A stretch of 39,100 nucleotides of DNA from Deltaproteobacteria bacterium (GTDB taxonomy: Bacteria; Desulfobacterota; JAFDED01). Location of the stretch: assembly GCA_019310535.1 (NCBI GenBank), contig JAFDED010000034.1, positions 1 to 39,100 of the forward strand. Reading direction: 5' to 3'. Made by a program: the position numbers and the translations under genes. The notes beneath the pieces were generated by a model. That model was not told the origin of the DNA. It searched no databases and saw only the letters and a program-made list of their open reading frames with translations. Shown piece by piece: positions 33,252-39,100 of this stretch (its first letter is position 1; the number at the start of each line of letters is the position of its first letter).

Positions 33252-33382
33252 TCGTTGAGTTTCCCGCTGCCACTGCATGAATTTCGACGATCAGCACCCC
33301 TCACAATATTCGGTGCAGGCTTGACCTGAGTTTTTGAAAAAGAGGTTTCAAGAATATTGTTTCTCCATAAATAATTGGAGGA

Positions 33383-33402
33383 AACCCTTTTGGAAAAGGG
33401 TT
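33383..33402. terminator. hairpin between convergent genes
   Basis: AACCCTTTT and AAAAGGGTT (33383-33402) form a perfect stem around GG. It lies in the 238-bp gap between convergent stop codons. There is only a C-rich stretch after it on the plus strand and TTTCC on the minus strand, so termination is plausible rather than proved. It may also be a dispersed repeat. Confidence 0.45.
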
Positions 33403-33489
33403 GTCCCCCTTACCCCCTTTCCTAAAACTTTCAAATTTTGTGGAACACTTCGTAGCCAGCGCTGCCCGGCGAGTGCGGGCATCCGCGGT

Positions 33490-34131
33490 TCAAAGCCCCA
33501 GGGTCTCTCCGATGATAAAAACGTGGATGTTCGAGAACCGCGGCTGCTTGCTTATAGTCACATTCACGCGGCAGATCCTCTCTTGTGAGCTGCAATCAGA
33601 GCAGACCCCCGTCTCCGCGCAAGGAGTCTTGTATCCAAGCCGGCGGGCATTCATGGGAGCGGCCCACTCTTTGACTCTTCTATGCGCGGCATGAAGGTCG
33701 CGCACTATTTTGTTATGCCCTGTTACTACTATGGAACGGCCGGGACCGAAGAACATGGCTCCAACCCGGTTTCCCGTGGCGTCAATGTTGTAAAGTTCTC
33801 CGTTTTCGGTAACCGCGTTGGTCCCGGTTAGGAAATAATCAGCAGTAAAGATCTCCCGGCGGAGCCGGCCTCCCTCTTCGGGCGATACGCCTTTTGAGAA
33901 TGGGTTCAACAGCTTGACCGGCCGATCCGCCAGCGCCTGCACCAACCCGATCTGTCCCAGCGTCACGGAGCCGCCGATCCCCACGGAAGCGCCATCGGGG
34001 ATCATTGCCATAATCTTCTCCACCGCCTGGGCTGACGTGGGGACGAACTCGGCCTCCATCCAGTTACGGCGAAGTGCATCCACCGCCCTTTGTGCTCTTT
34101 TCTCCATAAACCACTGTTCCCACTCTTTCAT
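33490..34131 (-). CDS. LUD domain protein
   Basis: The 213-aa protein matches the LUD (LutC/YkgG, DUF162) family. VGIGGSVTLGQIGLVQAL, then ADYFLTGTNAVTENGELYNIDATGNR and GPGRSIVVTGHNKIV form the core. The C-terminal segment CAETGVCSDCSSQERIC has the four cysteines seen in one branch of LUD proteins and could bind zinc or iron. LutC-type members help oxidise lactate with LutA and LutB, which are absent here, so its oxidation partner is unknown. It is divergent from the beta-hydroxyacid dehydrogenase. Confidence 0.86.
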   Translation of the reverse strand: MKEWEQWFMEKRAQRAVDALRRNWMEAEFVPTSAQAVEKIMAMIPDGASVGIGGSVTLGQIGLVQALADRPVKLLNPFSKGVSPEEGGRLRREIFTADYFLTGTNAVTENGELYNIDATGNRVGAMFFGPGRSIVVTGHNKIVRDLHAAHRRVKEWAAPMNARRLGYKTPCAETGVCSDCSSQERICRVNVTISKQPRFSNIHVFIIGETLGL

Positions 34132-34416
34132 GACTACACCTTTCGTTGAATGATTTTTGCTGCCGGTGCCTTTGAAAGCACATCCTGGATTGTATCTTTA
34201 TCACAAGACCTGATCTCTGGCAAGGCCAGCCGGCAGTTCGCCGCATCCGACGCGATCGTCTCGCGTTCCACCCGCGTCATGGGTGAACCTTCTGGCTCTT
34301 TTTTTCTTCCAATCCCCGTCTCCGGTGGTTATAATGCCTTTATTCATTCGGTGATCCGGAAAGAATAGACGAAAGATTATCTTTGTTGGTAATCCTATCA
34401 ATTGGAGGTGCAAGAG

Positions 34417-35310
34417 ATGCAGACGATCGGTTTCATCGGACTGGGGATCATGGGCAAGCCCATGTCGAAAAACCTGATTAAGGCCGGTTACCCTCTGGTG
34501 GTACACGACAAGAACCGCGAACCGGTTCGGGAAGCGGCGGCGGCGGGTGCTCAGGAGGCATCGTCTTCACGCGAGGTGGCAGAGAAGAGCCAGGTGGTCA
34601 TTACTATGCTTCCCAACTCTCCTGACGTACGGGAGGCGGCGCTGGGGAAGGATGGGATTGTAGAGGGAGCACGTCCCGGTCTCATTTACATCGATATGAG
34701 CTCCATAGCGCCCCAGGCGGCCCAGGAGGTCGCGTCCGGTCTGGCCGAGAAGGGCGCTCGTATGCTGGATGCACCAGTCAGTGGCGGAGAGCCCGGGGCC
34801 GTGGCCGGAACCCTGGCCATCATGGTGGGAGGTGATGAGAAACTGTTCGAGGAGGTGCGTCCTATCCTCCAGGTTATGGGGAAGAGCGTGGAACGGGTTG
34901 GGGACATAGGGGCCGGCAACACGACGAAACTTGCCAATCAGATTATGGTGGCCGTCAACATCGCCGGCCTTTCTGAAGCGCTGGTGCTTGGGAGCAAAGC
35001 CGGCGTGGACCCGGAAAGGATCTTCGAGGCGGTGCGGGGAGGTCTGGCCGGCTCCAACTGCTTGAATGCCAAAGCTCCGCTCATCATGGAACGCAAATTC
35101 GATCCGGGCTTCCGCATCCGACTCCACATCAAGGACCTGGCCAATGCCCTGGAGACGGGGCGGAACATTGGGGTTCCCCTCCCGCTCACCTCCCTGGTAA
35201 TGGAGTTCATGCAGGCGCTGCGCGTGGCCGGTGACGAGGAAAAAGACCACGGGGCTCTGGTCCGTTTCTTTGAACGGCTGGCGGCGATAGAGGTGAAGAA
35301 ATCTAACTGA
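34417..35310 (+). CDS. beta-hydroxyacid dehydrogenase (GarR/MmsB type)
   Basis: The 297-aa protein has the NAD-binding GFIGLGIMGKPM, the substrate loop LDAPVSGGEPGAVAGTLAIM and the GAGNTTKLANQ segment with catalytic Lys. This is the tartronate-semialdehyde reductase / 3-hydroxyisobutyrate dehydrogenase family. ATG 34417 has GGAGGTG six bases before it, which rejects the TTG at 34402. It converges with the SDR gene, the two stops being about 10 bp apart. It probably handles a hydroxy acid or semialdehyde from the same catabolic pathway. Confidence 0.93.
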   Translation: MQTIGFIGLGIMGKPMSKNLIKAGYPLVVHDKNREPVREAAAAGAQEASSSREVAEKSQVVITMLPNSPDVREAALGKDGIVEGARPGLIYIDMSSIAPQAAQEVASGLAEKGARMLDAPVSGGEPGAVAGTLAIMVGGDEKLFEEVRPILQVMGKSVERVGDIGAGNTTKLANQIMVAVNIAGLSEALVLGSKAGVDPERIFEAVRGGLAGSNCLNAKAPLIMERKFDPGFRIRLHIKDLANALETGRNIGVPLPLTSLVMEFMQALRVAGDEEKDHGALVRFFERLAAIEVKKSN

Positions 35311-35319
35311 GAAGCAGCG

Positions 35320-36093
35320 TTAGGTGGCCGTCCACACGCCGTCCACCATGAGGACGGACCCCGTGACATAGCTGGAGGCCTCGGAGGCAAGGAATATGGC
35401 CGCGCCCACAACTTCGTTGGGATCTCCGAACCGGCCCTTGGGCGTCCGGGAAAGGAGGTTCCGACGGATTTTTTCCGACTGGCGCATCCCGTGGGTCAGG
35501 TCAGTGGCGAAGTAAGATGGGGCGATGGCGTTGACGTTGATGTCGTAGCGCCCGCTCCACTCGGCGGCAAGAACCCTGGTCATCTGTATGAGGCCGGCTT
35601 TGGCGACGCAGTAAGAGATCTGCCGTATGAGGGCCACCATTCCTCCCACGGAGACTATATTGATGATTCGCCCCCCGGAGGAGCGCTGGATCATGCGGCG
35701 GCCTACTTTCTGGGTGAGAAGGAAAGTGCCGGTGAGATTGACGTCAATAACCTGATCCCACTCCCGGCGGCTGACCTCCTCGCTCCTCTTCACCCAGGGG
35801 CTGATGCCGGCGTTATTGACCAGGATGTCGATCCCGCCAAACTGCTCCAGGGAACGCTCTACGAGTAGATCCAGGTCGGCCTCAACGCCGATGTCGCAGG
35901 GCACGGCCATGCCCCGGGCGCCCTCCCTGGCCATGGCGGCAACTACCCGCTCCAGCAAATCTTGAGAACGGCTTGCCGCCACCACGTTAGCCCCGGCACG
36001 GGCCAGGCCCAATGCGATGGCCCGTCCCAGCCCTCGGCTGGCTCCCGTGACAACAGCCACCTTTCCCGTCAGGTCGAACATCGATAAGCTCAT
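35320..36093 (-). CDS. short-chain dehydrogenase/reductase
   Basis: The 257-aa protein is a classical SDR. The cofactor motif is TGASRGLG, NNAG follows, and the active site has Ser and Tyr-x3-Lys in ISYCVAKAGLIQMTRVLAAEW. The C-terminus VTGSVLMVDGVWTAT is typical of gluconate 5-dehydrogenase or 2-deoxy-gluconate dehydrogenase-like SDRs, but the substrate cannot be fixed. ATG 36093 is preferred to TTG 36099 because AAGGAG lies eight bases before it. Confidence 0.92.
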   Translation of the reverse strand: MSLSMFDLTGKVAVVTGASRGLGRAIALGLARAGANVVAASRSQDLLERVVAAMAREGARGMAVPCDIGVEADLDLLVERSLEQFGGIDILVNNAGISPWVKRSEEVSRREWDQVIDVNLTGTFLLTQKVGRRMIQRSSGGRIINIVSVGGMVALIRQISYCVAKAGLIQMTRVLAAEWSGRYDINVNAIAPSYFATDLTHGMRQSEKIRRNLLSRTPKGRFGDPNEVVGAAIFLASEASSYVTGSVLMVDGVWTAT

Positions 36094-36359
36094 CTTCAAT
36101 CTCCTTTCTGACCCCTCATTTCGAGGGGCTTAATAATGCCTGTCTATGAAGATGGAAGCAAGCCCCGCTCCCGACGGCGACCGAATCACTCTTCTGGAAT
36201 GCATTGAGTGTTGACGTTTTACGAAGACAACAAGTACACAACTACAAATCTTTGTAACCAGCAATCCAGTAAAAAAGTTGACCATAAAGACTGATTAATT
36301 TATAATATTAAACAATAAGATACTTCAACAAAATAATATCATTCCAGGAAAGGTGCATC

Positions 36360-37148
36360 ATGGAGGCAGGGGAACACTCGCTGGCCGTCTTCATTGATTT
36401 TGAAAACCTGGCCCTCGGGTTCAAAAACAAGAAGGGACAGAAGTTCGACATCCAGAAGGTGCTGGCGCGGCTGGTGGAAAAAGGGAAGATTATTGTCAAG
36501 AAGGCTTATGCAGACTGGGCGGGCTACACTGATTACAAGAAGCCTCTTCACGAGGCGGCCATTGAACTCATCGAGATCCCCCGCAGGCGCATGACAGGAA
36601 AGAACTCCGCCGACATCCGCCTGTGTGTTGACGCCATGGATCTCTGTTACTCCAAGGAGCACATAGGCACCTTTGTAATAGTCTCCGGCGACAGCGACTT
36701 CTCCCCCCTGGTATCCAAGCTCAAAGAGAACGGTAAGCATGTCATCGGCCTTGGAATGAAAGAATCCGCCTCCGAGCTTCTGATCAACAACTGCGACGAA
36801 TTCATATACTATGAGGACCTTGAGCGGCCCATGGGGATTGCTCCCACCATAAAAAAGGACATCCCGAAGAAGAAGAAAGAGGCCTTCCAACTCCTTATTG
36901 ATTCTATCTCAGCCCTTGTGCGGGAGAACAAAGAGATACTGTGGTCTTCCATGATCAAGGAGACCATGAAGCGCAAGAAGCCCTCCTTCAACGAATCATA
37001 CTACGGATACCGTACGTTCAGCGAACTGCTGGAGGACGCTCAGGGGTCAGGCTTCGTCCAACTGCGCACTGACTCCCGCAGTGGCACCTACGTGGTGGTT
37101 GGCTTTGGAAATGAAGCATTAAAGGAGGAAGGGAAAAAGCAGAAGTGA
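36360..37148 (+). CDS. NYN domain protein with C-terminal LOTUS/OST-HTH domain
   Basis: The 262-aa protein has an N-terminal NYN (LabA/DUF88) PIN-like nuclease domain. LAVFIDFENLALG holds the first Asp residues, GKNSADIRLCVDAMDL the central acidic pair, and TFVIVSGDSDFSPLV the last. A lysine-rich linker (about 162-168) leads to an OST-HTH/LOTUS-like winged helix (about 168-250, with SSMIKETMKRKKPSFNESYY). This architecture suggests an RNA-targeting nuclease or silencing factor, as proposed for related bacterial proteins. AGGAAAGG precedes ATG. It has no operon partner. Confidence 0.9.
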   Translation: MEAGEHSLAVFIDFENLALGFKNKKGQKFDIQKVLARLVEKGKIIVKKAYADWAGYTDYKKPLHEAAIELIEIPRRRMTGKNSADIRLCVDAMDLCYSKEHIGTFVIVSGDSDFSPLVSKLKENGKHVIGLGMKESASELLINNCDEFIYYEDLERPMGIAPTIKKDIPKKKKEAFQLLIDSISALVRENKEILWSSMIKETMKRKKPSFNESYYGYRTFSELLEDAQGSGFVQLRTDSRSGTYVVVGFGNEALKEEGKKQK

Positions 37149-37540
37149 AGGGAAACACCCCCCATAAGTTCGGATTTTGCATGAGAAAATCGAGGGTGAT
37201 AACGCGCTCATCAACATTATAAATAAGCGGGGCACCTCATCCTGCACTTTTTCATTCCGCGGAAGCGGGGAGACCCCCTTCTGATAAAGCTTTGAGGCTA
37301 TTTAAGTTTCATCACCTTCATTTTTTAGACTAAATAAGGAACATAAAGAAGAGGCCGGGGCGGGGAAATATCGGTTGACTGCCGGGAGACGTCGGATTCA
37401 TCCAGGAAATACGGCATACAAGAATGAGAGTAGTGATACCGGATCATTTTACAGTTATCCGGCGTTCACACGGCTTTAACGGTCTGCCCGATTCCGCGGA
37501 TTTCCTGACCTGGCTCAGGCATGGAATTTATAAAATTTAC
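37149..37540. other. intergenic region after NYN-LOTUS gene
   Basis: No gene, promoter or strong structure is apparent before 37541. A 64-aa frame (37424-37618) runs into the RNA-like structure that follows. It has no ribosome site and no recognisable domain, and I do not count it as a gene. Confidence 0.4.
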
Positions 37541-37569
37541 TTGCTAAAATTTGATCTGCCTGTTATAGT
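37541..37569 (+). promoter_or_regulatory. sigma-70 promoter of a short structured transcript
   Basis: TTGCTA (37541-37546) and TATAGT (37564-37569) are separated by exactly 17 bp. Transcription would begin near 37576, only about 100 nt before a strong intrinsic terminator. Confidence 0.5.
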
Positions 37570-37575
37570 AAAAAA

Positions 37576-37675
37576 GAAAGAAGCACAGCCCGTGCTCATC
37601 AACTACGGGTTGTGTTAGGGGGTTCAATCTGGTTGGTTTCCCTCCTTTCCCAACCAGGAGAATCCCCTTTTTTTT
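37576..37675 (+). ncRNA. candidate small RNA or attenuator leader
   Basis: The predicted transcript begins in an A-rich stretch and forms a first hairpin. CACAGCCCGT (37584-37593) pairs with ACGGGTTGTG (37605-37614), 10 bp including one G-U pair. It then forms the terminator stem and ends in eight U residues. Two stacked hairpins ending in poly-U are the shape of a small regulatory RNA. As the cysteine-desulfurase-family gene starts 94 bp later on the same strand, the structure may instead be an attenuator in its leader. No known RNA family is recognised. Confidence 0.4.
37618..37675 (+). terminator. strong intrinsic terminator
   Basis: CTGGTTGG (37629-37636) pairs with CCAACCAG (37650-37657). 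The outer part pairs TTC with GAA and GGGG with CCCC (37664-37667), and eight T residues follow (37668-37675). It is the only textbook Rho-independent terminator in the window, and no established gene lies within 460 bp upstream. Confidence 0.75.
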
Positions 37676-37768
37676 GCCGGTAAATACGTTGATGTTTACC
37701 CCGGCAAAAGTTAGAAAAAAACGTTAGAATTTTATAGTAAAAAAATAGACAATAGGGAAATTCTAGCC

Positions 37769-38941
37769 ATGATTTATATGGACAATGCAGCAACATCTTT
37801 TCCCAAAGCGCCGGGCGTTCCCGAGGCCGTCGCGCATTACCTGTCTGATATTGGAGCAAGCCCTGGTCGCGGCGGTCATCAATTGGGCAGGCAGGCCTCT
37901 GGAATTGTTCAGGAAGCACGCGAGGGGATCGCAAGATTTTTCAACGCGCCCGAGGCGCGCCATGTGGTTTTCACGCTGAACTTGACCGAGGCGATCAACC
38001 TGGCTCTCAATGGCTTCCTGCGGGAGGGAGACCATGTGGTGACTACTTCCGTGGAACATAATGCGGTAATGAGGCCCTTGCGCCATCTGGAGAAAGATCA
38101 TAGGATCGACCTGACGGTGCTTCCCTGTCATGCAGAAGGCTGCATTGATCTGCAAGACCTTCGGGAGGAGATCAGGCCCGACACCGCCCTGGTGGTCATC
38201 AACCACGCTTCCAATGTACTGGGGAGTGTCCAGCCGCTGGGGGAGATCGGGAAATTGGTTGAAGATATCCCTCTGCTGGTGGATGCGGCACAGACGGGCG
38301 GTATCATCCCCATTGACTTTGAGGCATATAACATATCGATGCTGGCCTTCAGCGGCCACAAATCTTTCATGGGTCCTCCTGGAGTCGGGGGGCTGATAAT
38401 ACGGGAAGGACTGGAGCGGCGCCTGGAGCCTTTGATCCGCGGCGGTACCGGTAGTCGCTCAGAAGACGAGGATCAGCCCGACTTCTGCCCGGATCGATAC
38501 GAGAGCGGAACCCCCAATACCGCGGGATTGGCGGGGTTCAACAAGGCCTTGGCCTTCGTTGAGTCAACCGGCACGCAGGTGATCCTCCGCCATGAGCTTG
38601 AGCTGATGGGACACCTTTTGGACGGGCTCCGGCAGATTGATGGAGTGCAGGTCCATGGACCTCGCGGGCTGCAAAACCGTGTGCCCTTGGTATCTCTTTC
38701 CGTCAAAGGCGTAGACAACGCCATACTTGGGCAACTCCTGTGGCAAGAATTCAATATCGCCACACGAGTGGGTCTTCATTGTTCACCCGCTGCTCACCTG
38801 ACGGCTGGCACGTATCCAGCGGGGACCGTCCGTTTGTCTCCGGGATATTTCAGCACTGAGGGAGAAGTGAATCAGGTATTAGAGGCCATTGCAAGCGTCG
38901 TCACCCTCCCCGGGAAGGTTTCTTCTCCCAGCTCCTCGTAA
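37769..38941 (+). CDS. cysteine desulfurase family aminotransferase
   Basis: The 390-aa PLP enzyme is a class V aminotransferase of the NifS/SufS-like family. The opening MIYMDNAATSFPKAP and the PLP-binding Lys198 in AFSGHKSFMGP are clear. The catalytic loop Cys338 lies in VGLHCSPAAH. This length and the SPGRGGHQLG opening are typical of the cysteine-desulfurase-like group (TIGR01977-like) that is often separate from Suf/Isc operons. It would release sulfur from cysteine (or selenium from selenocysteine) for cofactor assembly. The ribosome site is weak (GGGAAA). Its leader carries the terminator described above, which may control it. Confidence 0.92.
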   Translation: MIYMDNAATSFPKAPGVPEAVAHYLSDIGASPGRGGHQLGRQASGIVQEAREGIARFFNAPEARHVVFTLNLTEAINLALNGFLREGDHVVTTSVEHNAVMRPLRHLEKDHRIDLTVLPCHAEGCIDLQDLREEIRPDTALVVINHASNVLGSVQPLGEIGKLVEDIPLLVDAAQTGGIIPIDFEAYNISMLAFSGHKSFMGPPGVGGLIIREGLERRLEPLIRGGTGSRSEDEDQPDFCPDRYESGTPNTAGLAGFNKALAFVESTGTQVILRHELELMGHLLDGLRQIDGVQVHGPRGLQNRVPLVSLSVKGVDNAILGQLLWQEFNIATRVGLHCSPAAHLTAGTYPAGTVRLSPGYFSTEGEVNQVLEAIASVVTLPGKVSSPSSS

Positions 38942-39100
38942 TGGAGGTCCGGCGGTTGGCTGTTACTCTAACCCAAGTTTAATAAATTTTTTGTGATAAT
39001 CAGTCAAAATACGATGATTTTGGCCCTTTGCTGTTTATAAGTCATTGAAATAATTAAGAGCTGTATCTGAAATAGTCTATGTAGTGCCCCATGTAAAAGA
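38942..39100. other. terminal intergenic stretch
   Basis: AT-rich sequence without gene, promoter or clear hairpin up to the window edge. Confidence 0.5.

Noticed and set aside
34150..34368. 72-aa frame between the LUD and GarR-type genes
   Set aside because: No ribosome site or domain; it lies in a divergent promoter region.
37424..37618. 64-aa frame ending at the terminator
   Set aside because: No ribosome site, and the predicted promoter at 37541 lies inside it; the RNA explanation fits better.

Overview
The window looks like a chromosome segment from an anaerobic Desulfobacterota (deltaproteobacterial) organism, probably a sulfate reducer or syntroph. This is inferred from gene content only: a HybA/NrfD-type membrane redox module, membrane-anchored GcvH-like proteins, an archaemetzincin, paired sigma-54 response regulators, a DUF6178-type protein, AmmeMemoRadiSam-type and PflA-like radical SAM enzymes, a TRAP transporter and an ISL3-family transposase relic. 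No rRNA, tRNA or CRISPR array was seen.

Left part (1-6.9 kb). A REP-like pair of palindromes (103-280) lies in an otherwise empty leader. A consensus sigma-70 promoter then drives a MerR/excisionase-type HTH protein fused to a degenerate receiver. Next come a DUF6178-like protein and a glycerophosphodiesterase (minus strand), a glycine-zipper lipoprotein, a decayed ISL3 transposase and a YacP/NYN ribonuclease-like protein.

Central part (6.9-19.5 kb). This is the most unusual region. On the minus strand lie a 49-aa membrane peptide, a Tat-exported four-cluster ferredoxin, an NrfD/HybB-like membrane protein, a GcvH-like protein, an archaemetzincin coupled by ATGA overlap to a sigma-54 response regulator, and two more GcvH-like proteins. 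Two near-consensus -24/-12 elements, both with GT where GC is expected at -12, precede the redox operon and the GcvH pair. Facing this, on the plus strand, is a periplasmic binding protein, a histidine kinase and a second, co-linear sigma-54 regulator. I read the whole as one signalling and redox system: ligand binding protein, kinase, one or both regulators, sigma-54 promoters, then redox complex and GcvH-like proteins. Its biochemical purpose is unknown.

Right-centre (19.6-25.6 kb). A Cys/His-rich orphan, a Tat-exported AmrS-like radical SAM protein with a Tat-exported DUF362 protein and YchF, a second PflA-like radical SAM protein, and a LysE-family exporter.

Right part (25.7-39 kb). This is a catabolic region. 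It holds a TRAP transporter (DctM, DctQ, DctP) with an N-terminal-nucleophile hydrolase, and divergently a PdxA-like dehydrogenase. Beyond these are a small secreted protein, a muconate-cycloisomerase-type enolase-superfamily enzyme, a LUD protein, a GarR-type beta-hydroxyacid dehydrogenase and an SDR. Together they suggest uptake and oxidation of an acyl-amide, hydroxy-acid or sugar-acid substrate. A NYN-LOTUS protein, a candidate ~100-nt small RNA or attenuator leader, and a cysteine-desulfurase-family enzyme close the window.
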